Part shown: in pieces, positions 1 to 10,074 of the stretch | How positions within the stretch are numbered: the first letter of the stretch is position 1 | How the letters are laid out: every line of letters starts with the position of its first letter | Assembly: GCF_022376445.1 (NCBI RefSeq) | Contig: NW_025955028.1 | Location: 62,001-126,000 of the forward strand | Length of the DNA stretch: 64,000 nucleotides | DNA from: Fomitopsis serialis | Taxonomy: Eukaryota; Basidiomycota; Agaricomycetes; Polyporales; Fomitopsidaceae | Reading direction: 5' to 3' | Notes under the pieces: generated by a model | Told to the model about the DNA's origin: nothing | Database searches by the model: none | Seen by the model: the letters and a program-made list of their open reading frames with translations, nothing else | Position numbers and translations under genes: made by a program

Positions 1-743
1 GACACTCGCCCGGCACGGACTGTTGTTGTATATTACTGCACACCCTAACTCCCGGACTGACTCTGCCCGTCTACCTATACCTGTCGCTGCCGTCGCTTTG
101 CTCAGCACACCATCCTACCTCCATCCCCAGACTCTTTTACTGTACCACACACACACCTATCACGCACACTGACGCGTTAATGAGCAGCGTACAACCTCCG
201 TCTACGTGTTTACGTGATGGTAGTATCGACTCGGACACATTGCAATGTACAATAATGTGCATACGCTTCGGACACAGCGACTCGAGGCTGGCGCGTGAAT
301 AAGTAGTGTGGCTCGACGGATGCCTGCATGCCGTAGATGGGCCGTCTTGCCATTGGTATGAGTGTGTACGCGGTGGAGTTCGGACCTAGGCAATTGTCAG
401 CGAGTGGAAGGTAGGGTAGGAGCGGGGTGCTGTACTTGCATGAAACGCCAGCATGTCACAGACCATGCGTTTCGCGCAAAACGCATGGTCTATGACGGGT
501 TGAACGTTGATCGGGACATGGCTACATGCACGGGGCGGTAGCCTGTGCCTACACCGTAGGCATAACCGCGCTCAGGCGGAAGGTGGGGCTGTTTGCGGAT
601 GGGCTTCCGAGTCGGACCATTGGTTCCGCATCCCTACAGTCTTGGTCAGTCGCGCAAGGTAATGTACGCGACGGGTTCCAGAGATTCAAAAATGAGCCTG
701 TGAGAAGTGGGTTGTGGCTCGAGACGTCACCGGTACAGGAGGT
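1..743. other. No gene recognised at left edge
   Basis: Only short unrelated open frames occur here. The one clear structure is a perfect inverted repeat at 461-490, listed separately. It lies beyond the 3' end of the minus-strand coiled-coil gene that stops at 744. Confidence 0.6.
461..490. repeat. Perfect 12-bp inverted repeat (hairpin)
   Basis: The arm GACCATGCGTTT at 461-472 is followed by the 6-nt loop CGCGCA and the exact reverse complement AAACGCATGGTC at 479-490. It lies about 250 bp downstream of the stop of the minus-strand gene ending at 744. It could form an RNA hairpin in a long 3' transcript or be a transposon-footprint relic; neither is shown. Confidence 0.75.
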
Positions 744-2295
744 TCAACTGACTATTGGATCGTAACTTATAGAATCACCGATTTCGAATGGATCGATCGA
801 AGGACCGGTTTCGGACATTGAAGGATCGGTTTCGAACATTGAAGGACTGGTATCGATTATTGAAGGATAGGTTGCGAACGTTGAAGAATAGGCTTCGAAC
901 TTTGAAGGACTGATTGGTTCGAACCCGGACGGAAGCCAGCGGGTGGTCCATTGGTTTCCCGACTCTATGAACGGCACACCCACTTCTGCGCCTGATGATA
1001 AACAGGAAGATGGTGTGATAGGTATACGTGGGCTGTGCCGTGGCATATGCTTCTTTCCACCGGCGAAGCCGGGTCTGTCCGATGGGTGTGGGAGCGTCTC
1101 AGCTACTCTGCCAGTCGAGTGCGCCGGTCGACGGGTAGTGGATGATCTATGTACGTGCATAGCGTGAGAATTGCATGGTTGTCATCACACTTATAGGATT
1201 CCTACATACCTGGCGTGCTTTGAGTGATCACGGATGGCAGGGGGGTCTGTAATAGGTTTGGGTGCTCGAGGACGGCGAGAGCGATATGGTCGGGCATTGG
1301 GAAAGGTAGTAGGAGGGGATGGAAGTAGGATTTGAGCTTCGGCGGCGTTGGGTGATAGGAATGAAACACGGAGCGGAGGCGATCCAGAGAGCTCTACGTC
1401 TGACTCGGGACGCGATGGAGGTAGCACAGAAGGCTGTCTGCTACCGCCATTGGGTCCTGAGTCAGAACTCGGGGTAGAGGTTCGAATGTGCCTCAGAGAT
1501 TTGCTCGTCGAAGGAGATACGGTGGTAATTGCTGCGCTTGTATGAGAAAGGGTCTGGCTGCCGTGTCTGTTTGAGCAATGCGCATCAACAGCAGTATCCA
1601 GTCGTGGTACGAGTTAGGCTCCGATAGAACAAGGGAGTGACGTACAGTGTACTGGTAGTCACCATTGGTTCCATGGTTTCGTCTGACATCCCAGCATGGT
1701 TTTGGGTCTTCGCGGTGGGCACATCGCCAGATCCATACATTGGATGTTGGATGTCCAATTCGTGCTCTTGCAGTCTCTTTCGTTCGCGGAGCTCAGCCGC
1801 CTGTTACAGACCTCAAAAACGACCTCAATGGATGATGCTTCGCCTCGGATACCTACAGAGACTTGCGCCAGCAGCACTTTGACTTTCCCACGGAGTTGAT
1901 TCAGTTGGTTAGTCAGTCCGCCCATGATCGCCTTGACCTCAGAGGTAACCGAAGTGAGACTATTGACTTCGCTTCGGAGCATCTGAGCTTGTTTCTTGTA
2001 TCTGTGAATCGACTCAGTACGCTATATCTATTCGCCTTAGACTCACAGTGATCAATGTCGACGTGACTCACCCATCAAGTTTCTCCTGCGCACCGTCCCA
2101 GCCGAGTGGAAAGTTGGCATCTGGAAGGCCGTCGTCGCGGACGTCGATCAACACGGTTTGTAATGCAGCGAGGCTCTCTTCAAGACCCTTCAGCGCACGC
2201 TTTGGACGAAACGACACAGGTAAGAGGTATTGAACAACGGCCAAGAGGCCTATGCCGCCTGTGATTGCACCAAAAACGTTGTAGTTGAATGTCAT
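744..2295 (-). CDS. Membrane-anchored coiled-coil protein with C-terminal heptapeptide repeats
   Basis: Function unknown. Five exons fit in frame: 2295-2072, 2001-1857, 1800-1646, 1566-1210 and 1146-744, giving about 427 residues; the intron before exon 4 has alternative acceptors. Residues 6-28 are a hydrophobic, glycine-containing segment (NVFGAITGGIGLLAVVQYLL) that looks like a membrane anchor. A heptad-rich stretch follows (LRSEVNSLTSVTSEVKAIM, then RERKRLQEHELD), probably a coiled coil. The long middle is rich in Ser, Pro and Arg. Near the C-terminus a seven-residue unit of the type SPSMFET is repeated five to six times, encoded by 21-bp tandem DNA repeats. A paralogue sharing the anchor, coiled coil and splice phase lies inverted at 8422-8945 but lacks the long tail. 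The family appears fungal; I infer membrane association only. Confidence 0.75.
797..922. repeat. 21-bp tandem repeat inside coding sequence
   Basis: Five consecutive 21-bp units at 797-817, 818-838, 839-859, 860-880 and 881-901, then a partial unit to about 922. The plus-strand consensus is close to TTGAAGGAYYGGTTTCGAAC. A 21-bp period keeps the minus-strand frame and encodes the heptapeptide repeats in the last exon of the gene at 744-2295. The units differ by several substitutions each, so the array is not a recent expansion. Confidence 0.85.
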
Positions 2296-4646
2296 CACTG
2301 TCCTCGTCAGATGTCAGCCAGCAGTGCGAAAGTCGACTTCAACTCACGTAGTAGCAAGAGGGAAGGAGCCAAGAAGGAGTACAGAGTGTCTGACTGCGGC
2401 CTGCCAGCGTGACTCCGTGGGACGGCGCCCATGTCAATGGTCACGAGGATGATACCGATAGACACCGAATATACTGGTACTGAACAGTTAAGTCGACTAC
2501 AGGATTACAACAATGATCGCTCACAGGCAGATGAGGCTCGGGTCGGGACTCGGCTTACTAGAGTCAGCTGCAGGAGCACACATATATTGTCCACTACGTA
2601 TCAGTGGCATATCGGATCATACAAGTCAATTTGAACAGTACTTGCACCAGCGTGCTTCGCGATTAGTATGCGTGCAGACAGTACCAATCATGGATGCAGA
2701 GCTAGGTGAAGTGACATTGTCGACTCACTACACTAGGACTGTCGTCGTGGTTCAGAATAACAGAGTCTCTCGAGTGCGCGGAGGCGCACAGAGAAAGAGA
2801 CTCACGTTTGCCTCTGTGCGCGACGAGATCGCTCCAGTCTTCGTCGAGGAATCCGTTCGCCGTCTAAAAGCAGTGCTTACCTAATGCAGCTTCGGCGAAG
2901 AGGATCTCGACCACCCTTCATCTGTTCCTCCTCGAATGCCTCGAAGCCGACGCCTTGAAAGCTTGATCGCCATGACTCCCTCGAACCCGCCCACTCCGAG
3001 TCTACTTGACCCGGTGAGGAGAAATTGCCTCGTCTATCTCTGCACTGTGCAGTGACTCCTGGGCCATCGGTTGGGTCCTGGGACCTGGACCAGCATGCTG
3101 CCAAGAGTCAACGCGGCCCAGACTTGTCACTCCAGCAATTGGTTGTCAGACGTGCGAGCGATGAACGTCTGGGAGCTCGTGTCGGCTCCGCGCGACTCGA
3201 AGATGAAGGCATTGCGAGACACGGGTGACATCGTGTCCTCCGGGCTGCAGAGTTCGGACGATCCCAAGCTAGAGCCTAGAGCCTGTCGAGCCACCAAGCT
3301 ACTTCTCGAGTCTGATCCATCCAAAGTTCCTGTCCATCGGCTGTATGATAGTGGCCTCATCGCTATCGCAGTACGTTACGAGGCTGAGCTCGTGTACATA
3401 CACACGGTATCCCTCACAGATGCCACATGTGCATGATCGGGCATCTTCGACTCGTTTTCGCCTAGTGGCTGAAAGGTTTGTTTGCTTAGATTTGTTCATC
3501 GTGTCATGACCCGCAACTGTTCTTCCCGAATCGGCGGAGCGACCTATTGGTACGAGTCGTTCCAGGTCGTTCCGCTGTCGGACTGTTTCCCAGACTTGAC
3601 GCTTAATGTGTACCAAGATAACCTTCTCCTGGTGTCATATTCGACCTTTGGGCTTGACATATTGTGGGGAGATATGATCGTGCCGAAGCTGCGTACGCTC
3701 ACTCGTCATTAATTCATTTCGGCGATTGCTATGTTATCACTCTTCAGCGCCTCTTAATACCCACAGCATTCTCGACACGCGCCCATGCAGCTGCCAGGGA
3801 GAAGCCTTGCACAGTCCGTGCCGAAGCCAACGTATACACAGGCCACCTATACTGATCGTTCATCATCGGCCGACTGGCTATGTGGCAGCGTCAGCTTGGG
3901 TGGTAGGCGTGTCCTGTCTGCCAGGTAAGCTACACGATCACGTCTGCCTATGCTCTGGCGTACGCATACGCGGAACCCGAGTGATGGGTACAAGTGCGTA
4001 TCTCAGCCTGAACAGCCTTGAACGTGCTGCGTGGCATGATCAGCAGAGGTGCGTCTGTAATGGTCATGTAGGACTCAGCTTGCTCAAAACTCGGCCGACA
4101 GAGACCTACACCTGTGTTCGCTTGTTAGCTTATTTGGAATAAGGACATCCGCTCCGCCCCAAGGATCACATTTCCAGATGTACGTGTACACACGGCGACG
4201 GCTGGCGCCAACTCTGCCTTGGTGCTATGCTATGTAGATCTAGTATCCATCCGCTGGACACGCCGACCTTTTAGAGATGCAGCCCCTGTAGCTGAAGTCC
4301 ATCGAACCCAGCACGAGGAACATGCAATACTCCGCATTCTCTCGATCTACAGTCCGCGGACTCCATCGGCCTGTGCTCCAGGGTGCAGTGACCTTGACAA
4401 CTGACTCCATTCAAGTGGTAAATCGTCCAAGCCCCGACTGGAGTCTGCATCAGTGAGTCCAGCCAGTCATACTCCCCGAAGTATCTGAACAGGTCCGTCA
4501 GTTTCCGGCCATCGCATTCCATTCCTGAACATGCAAATGTGACTACCTACCCAGCGAACCCAAGCTCTATCGTTCAGGGCGCCTACGGGTGAGGAAACAG
4601 TATCTCAACGTCATTCATGTTTTTCCTAATGTCTCGGCCCAAATAG
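2296..4646. other. Gap without a confident gene
   Basis: No complete gene could be assembled. A minus-strand tract at about 2790-3100 is coding-like: it reads TANGFLDEDWSDLVAHRGK before a good GTGAGT donor, and its wording resembles the end of exon 1 in the 8422-8945 gene. An in-frame TAG and a further frame change interrupt it. It may be a decayed third copy of the coiled-coil family. The rest shows only short overlapping open frames. Confidence 0.4.
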
Positions 4647-5104
4647 ATGGACTCCTGTGCGGCGGGCTCCGGAAAGTCATCTGCGACCAAGTTATCTCCC
4701 ACTTCCTTGCATGTCAATAGCGACACCGCGACCTCACAGTGTCATCCCTTTCGAACCTTCCAAGCCCCTTCGAGTCGGGGGCGCTCAGAACGTCCTATGT
4801 TGGTTCGGCTCACCTTGCGCCGTTTCACTCACCAACACATCACCCTCCGGCATCAAGCAGCATCTTCTCCAGTTCCATACTGCAGACATCGACATGCCAG
4901 GGTCGGGCGCGTACGCGCTGCCAGTGGTGGATGTCCAACGGCGCGTGCGGGAAGGAGGTGTATTGCGACATGCTCCCCAAGCATGTAGCAGTCGTGCATC
5001 TCAAAAGTTCTGGCGTCGCATGTCCGCGTTGCGAGCGCACGCTGTCGAGGGCGGACTCGCTGGCGCGACATCTGGCGCTCTATTGTCGTGGTTCGCAATT
5101 GTAG
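4647..5104 (+). pseudogene. Zinc-finger family member A, frame-broken
   Basis: The family signature is present but spread over three frames. A Ser/Thr-rich start (ATG at 4647) is in one frame. Finger 1 (LCWFGSPCAV then GIKQHLLQFH) is in a second, around 4788-4880. Fingers 2 and 3 (RCQWWMSNGACGKEV, KHVAVVH, CPRCERTLSRADSLARH, closing Cys) are in a third, up to the stop at 5104. The finger 1 to finger 2 switch near 4890-4915 has no room for an intron, so a one-base indel is the simplest reading. A possible upstream exon ends at about 4592 before GTGAGG. Finger 3 closes with Cys (C2HC). Either a young pseudogene or an assembly indel. Confidence 0.65.
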
Positions 5105-5428
5105 CAAGTACTTGTGTCTTCTCTCTTCGATCATACCTGCCTAATTGTATTCGATTGCGACCCATTGGACACACTCTGTTTGATTTCTTCTTCGACTCGC
5201 AGGTACGCTTGAACCATACTATCCATCGCTTCACGCTCGTGACCCGGGCCTCTTGCTACATGACATTTCACCCTCGTGATTGGGAATTGGACATCAGGTC
5301 AACTACGAACATCGATCGTCGTTGTAAGAGATTTCAACTACAGTGAACGTCTGAGTCCATGGTCTCCACCCTTTGAGAAGTCCGTACAGTCCGTCACCAA
5401 AGTCCTGTGCATGACATTGCACGAGCGC

Positions 5429-6004
5429 TTAGTCCACGACCAGAGACACGTTCTTGAACTCCAACAAGACCCAAGGTCCAGCCTAGACGACGTCAAACCC
5501 ATTTCAGCATTCCCTTCGATAACCCGACGAAGAATGTCGCACTCACACCAACGAGGCTGACATGCGTCACAGCCAACGCGATATGCTCGCCGCTCGTGTA
5601 CCAGCTCGGAACCTGGACTGAGAAGTTCTGGTAGGGTGGCTTGTGGTCCGGCGGCGTGATGCTGTCGTACTGAGGGCTGTAGGGCCCGTTGTAGAGTACG
5701 TAACCGAGCTCCGAGCTGAGGTCTTGGTTTGGCGAGTTGCAGGTACTAGTCTCACATGGGACCATCGAGATGACGATGGCGACCTCCTCGGAGCCGGTCA
5801 GGGAGTTCTGTAATGCGAAGAGAGAAGTCGTGAGCGAGGTTTGCGACGTGGATCAAGGGGACTCACGGGACGATCAACCTCGACTGTGATGTTCTGCCCC
5901 GGTGAGATGGTGGAACCCGCGAGGGGCGCGCCGATGTCGATGCCCTGCGCCGATGCCAAAGCAATGAGCGATGCGGCGAAGGTGATGAGAGGGAGGAGTC
6001 TCAT
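5429..6004 (-). CDS. Small secreted protein, 150 residues
   Basis: Three exons, 6004-5867, 5807-5547 and 5482-5429, joined in phase 0, give 150 residues. The N-terminus MRLLPLITFAASLIALASAQ is a classical signal peptide, cleaved after ASA. The mature part starts GIDIGAPLAGSTISPGQNIT and has features I recall from a common basidiomycete secreted family of unknown function: VEVDRP at the first splice, a conserved Cys pair (PCETSTC), YNGPY, KPPYQNF, and a C-terminal AGPWVLLEFKNVSLVVD. At least three N-glycosylation sequons are visible (NIT, NFS, NVS). The compact beta-rich look suggests an Ig-like fold at the cell surface or in the medium; no enzyme motif is seen. It converges with zinc-finger copy A, 324 bp apart. 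Confidence 0.85.
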
Positions 6005-7063
6005 GGCGCAAAAGATCGGACTCAGGCAGAGGACTCGGGTTGGTCGCGACGAAGTGGGGCAGACACGGGTACCGTGGTCTTCCCTACAGCATCAATTTGT
6101 TCTCGTGCGCCCAGTATTTATACACGTTCGACGTCCCAAGTGGTCTCGCGATGAACGGTCTGCGTGCTCCGCGGTGAGACTGTACGCCGAAGCCGCCGCA
6201 TCCACAAGGTCGCGCGTCATTACCGCATTCCACGGCACCGGGGCGCGGACTCTGTCAACCTGAGACACTTTACGAGCTAACTGTACCCGAACTGTACGTC
6301 AGTCTGCATGAACATCCCGTGTATAATCGGCGCCCAGACGGTCTTAGAAGATACTTCGTCACCAGACCGCGTCTTGTGTACGACCAGATGACGTATACAG
6401 ACCTGAAGTGTCCGACAATCCGATCAGGTTGGTACTTACTTAGTCTTTGCACATAAGTATACACGCATATATGGTTTGTCGCCGGCACCAATTCGTCAAG
6501 TGGTCTGTTGGACAGTAAGACTCGTCACAGATCGATGCGACGTTTGAACGGGACTCGCACCAGGGGCAGCCTGTCGAACAGCAGAGTATTCTCAACATGG
6601 CATTGCGAGCGAATTCATCGCAGCGTTTGCATGCCCTCATCCTGACGATGCTGGTCGAAGAGGGTTCATGGAAGGGGTCCGATCCGCTGTGGTTCCTGAA
6701 CCAGCGGGAATGAAGGCCGAAGGGAAAGTGGATGTTCATAGAAGAGCGCTCCGTTGGCCGAGGATCTCGACGATTGTCATTGGCGCGTGTCCATGTGCTC
6801 GCGTTCAAGTAGCGAACAGACCTCGCTTAACTTTCACGGTGGTCGGTCTACTGATACAAAAGGTCGTTTGAGGATTCCTTACCAGAGTAAGAAGGTCCCT
6901 GGTCCCTGAACATTACATCATCACGAGTTGCCGCGTCGTAGGGCCACTCTGTTCTGCACTCTAGCAATATCGAGCACCAAACGAAAGAGCCCCCAGTCAG
7001 TGAGAACGAGACGGAGAGAGCGCCTGACGCACACTCATCGCCGCCTAAGGGGTACACGTCGGT
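6005..7063. other. Gap: promoter side of the secreted gene, otherwise empty
   Basis: It contains the upstream region of the secreted-protein gene and the 3' flank of the deaminase-like gene. Open frames of up to 122 codons are present on the minus strand, but none shows a family motif or splice structure I can support. Confidence 0.5.
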
Positions 7064-7809
7064 CTATTTGAAGACAATAGCATCCGCGGCACCTTTCTGG
7101 CTCTGATATGTTTCCGACAGAGCAGCGTACTGCCGCTTGACATCTGCGATCTTCGCAGCCAAGACAGCTCTATCTGCATCGTCTTCGATCTTCTCCAGGA
7201 GCATGGCTAGGGACGTTGCCTCGAAGAACTTGTTTTTGCGATTGTACAGCGAGCGACTAACTCGGGACTCTGTAGGTTCACCCTCAACGGGGGTCTGGAA
7301 GACCTCCTGGATGATGTCGATGTCGTATGGGATGCTGAAGGCATCACGAGTGTCTTCATACGTGAAGAGGTAGTAGAAGTTGTCAAAGCCAGACCAAGTG
7401 ATTGCGCTAACACAGGTCAGCAGCGATGTGGGACGATTACGGCAGTGCGTACCTGAGGCAAAGTGAGCATGGTTCGTGGGTGGTGAGGAAGAGGCAATCC
7501 TTGGGAGACGGGCGTTGCTGATCCGGTATCTCGTAGAAACGCTTGATCGTGTGCACCTCGCCATGATATAGCTGGGCTCGCATCGTCAGCCAACAGAGAG
7601 GACTCTGAACCGTACGAAGTACACACTGGGCACTCCTTCTCGTTGTTCGTCTCCGCAATGACCATGGAGAGATCATCTTTCCGTAGTATTGCTGCGCCGA
7701 AGACTTTGTTGCCCTCCGCAACACCTCGCGTCGTGCGAGGAATGATCTCGTTGCTCATGCACTCGAGAAATGCATTGAGCAGTTGAGCGGGAGAATTGAC
7801 CTCTGGCAT
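7064..7809 (-). CDS. Cytidine/deoxycytidylate deaminase-like protein, copy 1
   Basis: Three exons, 7809-7627, 7571-7453 and 7406-7064, give 214 residues. The zinc-dependent deaminase signature is present: H64-G65-E66 (family H-[AC]-E, here with Gly in the middle) supplies a zinc ligand and the proton-shuttling Glu, and P95-C96-S-L-C99 supplies two Cys ligands. The C-terminal half (TWSGFDNFYYLFTYEDTRDA, LYNRKNKFF) is characteristic of a fungal deaminase-like family. The expected reaction is hydrolytic deamination of a base or nucleoside; the substrate cannot be deduced. A paralogue with the same intron positions lies at 25277-26072. No targeting signal is evident, so it is probably cytosolic. 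Confidence 0.85.
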
Positions 7810-8421
7810 GATCTCTTCCTAGTCTCGCCGCTGTCGAAGACGCGTGGGTTGATGGACTCGGACTCGAAAGGCCTCTGGAAGGATTGCTGGTCAACGTTGT
7901 GGCCTCACATTTGTTGGAGATCCACCCCAGCGTTGTGAGGGATTGCGCGCACCTCTCGGGATCAACTTGGGACAAGTAACCTCGCGGTGACGGTGAGAGG
8001 AGGAGGATGTGTGATGGAAGTCACGGTCGCGTCTTGTCACGCCGTGACTGACGCGATCTTGGGACCACCGCACGAATCCCCGCCTCCGACTCCTCCTCCT
8101 ACACCGTGACTTGCTACCGTGCTAATGTGCCCTCATTATGTACACGGCAGTAATACATCAGGTATTTCCCAGCATATGCACATTTCTGTACGTTGCCGAC
8201 TCCTCATAGCCCGGCGCTACCGTGTCTTCTATGCAGGGGCGTCCTGATGTTGGTGGGCACTGCCATGTAGCCAACATGCAGCTCTGAACCACACTAGCGC
8301 CGCGAAAACAGGACCATGCACATCAATACTCTCACCGTTATGACCCCTCTCCTTCATTCCTCTCTTTCATTCGAGCCTGAGTCGGCTTGTGTCCATCACC
8401 TACCCGCCCTCTGCATCGAGT
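7810..8421. other. Divergent intergenic region
   Basis: This lies between the minus-strand deaminase-like gene and the plus-strand coiled-coil paralogue, and should hold both promoters. Apart from the pyrimidine-rich stretch CGCCTCCGACTCCTCCTCCT at about 8080-8100 I see no defined element. Confidence 0.45.
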
Positions 8422-8945
8422 ATGGTATTCAACTCCAACCTCTTCGGTCTCATCACGGGAGGCCTCGGCCTCATATCAATCATCCAGCTTCTGCTCGCTA
8501 TTCTGCGGTACTTCTCCCCTCTCGTTTGCTGCAGGAGCTCGACCAGACACTCCGCGATACACGCTCGATGATGGAGAAAGCCCTTGAAGGTGGCTTCTTT
8601 GAGAACTCTGCGCCTCGTTGGACTGAAATGCGGGATGAGTTGGAAGGGTAAGTGCTCCCTCGTAGCTCTCGCTACACCCTCATCTGAGAGATCGCAGGAT
8701 GGAGGAAGAAGCGTATGAACTGCGCAGCCAGACGCACGGCCTGCATTCGGTTTGCCAAGAGCTGAAGGCTGTGTGTTGTGGCCTGTCATTCAAGCTTCAG
8801 CGGCTGTGCAACGAGGTTAAACGCCTCCGGGGCACGATCTCGGTGAGTGGCACAGCGCGGCTAGAAGGACCCGAGCTCATGTAAAGACAGAGCGAGACGC
8901 ACCTAGCTCGACGCAGAATTGCTTCTCAGCGATCAGACGCAGTAG
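8422..8945 (+). pseudogene. Short paralogue of the membrane coiled-coil gene, with apparent frameshift
   Basis: The start MVFNSNLFGLITGGLGLISI is clearly homologous to the start of the gene at 744-2295. After the hydrophobic segment the frame changes near 8513-8530: the anchor ends in one frame and LLQELDQTLRDTRSMMEKAL continues in the next. A GT-AG intron there would be only about 28 nt, too short, so a one-base indel in the CCCC/TCTC tract is likelier. From there exon 1 runs to 8648, exon 2 is 8698-8842 (ELRSQTHGLHSVCQELKAV, heptad-rich) and exon 3 is 8907-8945, ending LLLSDQTQ. The Ser/Pro-rich tail and heptapeptide repeats of the longer paralogue are absent. Confidence 0.65.
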
Positions 8946-9252
8946 CTGCACCACCGTCTTACATCGGGGACATGGTATCACAACCTTTCCTCGCAAGCAC
9001 GAATCGGTCATCTACAGAGCGCATCGGCATCGGCCTCGAGTCTTCTTTGCTCAGTGATAGCTGCATTATCGCAGCGGACGGACTTGAATATCAAGACGTT
9101 GTGAATGAGAAGATGCCAGACATCGTTCCATTCCACGATTGCGGGCGCACCCCCTCGCCAGGTCCTGTAACAACGGCGAGTAACGATGAAACGATTCACA
9201 TGAATGGTGGCGCCGTGTATGCATTATCTGTTCGTCTTCATCGCTGCACTCA

Positions 9253-9621
9253 TTGACGGTACGTTTCAGACACGGTGCGCACGAGCCTCTGGCCTCGCGC
9301 GGTCCGGCGCGCCACGCCCCGCGCGTGAAGCGCCCGGCTAAGCAAACCCTACCGAGGATTCTATGCAAATGGGGTGCCGAATCCTGCGGTGTCCTCATCA
9401 GCGACATCTCTTCCAGCGGTATACAAGGCCATCTTCACTCGCATCACGCCAGCGAGCCCCCGAATTGTTGCCAGTGGCACGTCGGTGACTGCGAGACCGA
9501 TGTGTGTGGCGAGGAAGTCAATGACGAGCATCATCTCAGCCATCATGTCGCTCTGGCCCATTTGAACGGTATACCCAACCATGTCATGCGTGGACGTCCT
9601 ATCGGGAGCTCGTCGCACTAG
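9253..9621 (+). pseudogene. Zinc-finger family member B, truncated
   Basis: Open frame with finger 1 (LCKWGAESCGVLISDISSSG then GHLHSHH) and finger 2 (CQWHVGDCETDVCGEE then HHLSHHVALAH) of the local family. The third finger, the best conserved part of the other copies, is missing: after ALAHLNG the protein runs out into RGRPIGSSSH and a stop. There is no good ATG before the fingers. An upstream open frame (8972-9256) could be a 5' exon, but no intron of normal size joins them. Best described as a degenerate or truncated copy. It lies 307 bp after the coiled-coil paralogue. Confidence 0.6.
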
Positions 9622-10074
9622 TCGCGGATCTATCTGAAGGTATTCATCTGTTCAAATGTGACGCAGCTACAGCTGATGATGGCGAACCTAGGTGTTGAAT
9701 TCATTTTGCTGTTTCATTCATCACGAATTGCCACGGCCGGTCAACGATTTCATGGTAAACTGGGTTCATTATCGTACAGTGTTGCGAATGTATCGGCTAC
9801 AGGTTTTGTACACGGACGACGTCCAACACGAGACTATGCCATGAATATTTGCACATTGCGATCTTCCGAAGACATTTCCTGACATCATCCATGGCACCCC
9901 GATAAGTTCTCGCACTATGAGAAGTATTCAGGTGAGTCAGAAATATGAGCACACATCTCATCACGGGCGACATCAGAGGCACAACCGGGCTTTCACGACT
10001 CAACGATTCCATTCCACTACTTATCACGGACTGGGAAGGCAACCAATATCCTGTGGGCGACATAGTAGCCTGCG
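9622..10074. other. Gap, nothing recognised
   Basis: Short 3' flank shared by the degenerate zinc-finger copy B (plus) and the repeat protein (minus). No motif or repeat noted. Confidence 0.5.

Noticed and set aside
900..930. tRNA B-box-like GGTTCGAACCC
   Set aside because: It lies within coding sequence of the coiled-coil gene and has no A box or acceptor stem around it. Similar GTTCGAA words at 24353, 34990 and 40390 also lack tRNA context.
2790..3104. Third copy of the membrane coiled-coil gene
   Set aside because: Only one short stretch (TANGFLDEDWSDLVAH before a donor) resembles the family; an in-frame stop lies directly upstream and no membrane segment was found, so it stays a possibility and is not called.
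8513..8541. 28-nt GT-AG intron in the short coiled-coil paralogue
   Set aside because: Far below the 46-nt minimum seen elsewhere in the window, with no branch-point room; a one-base frameshift is simpler.
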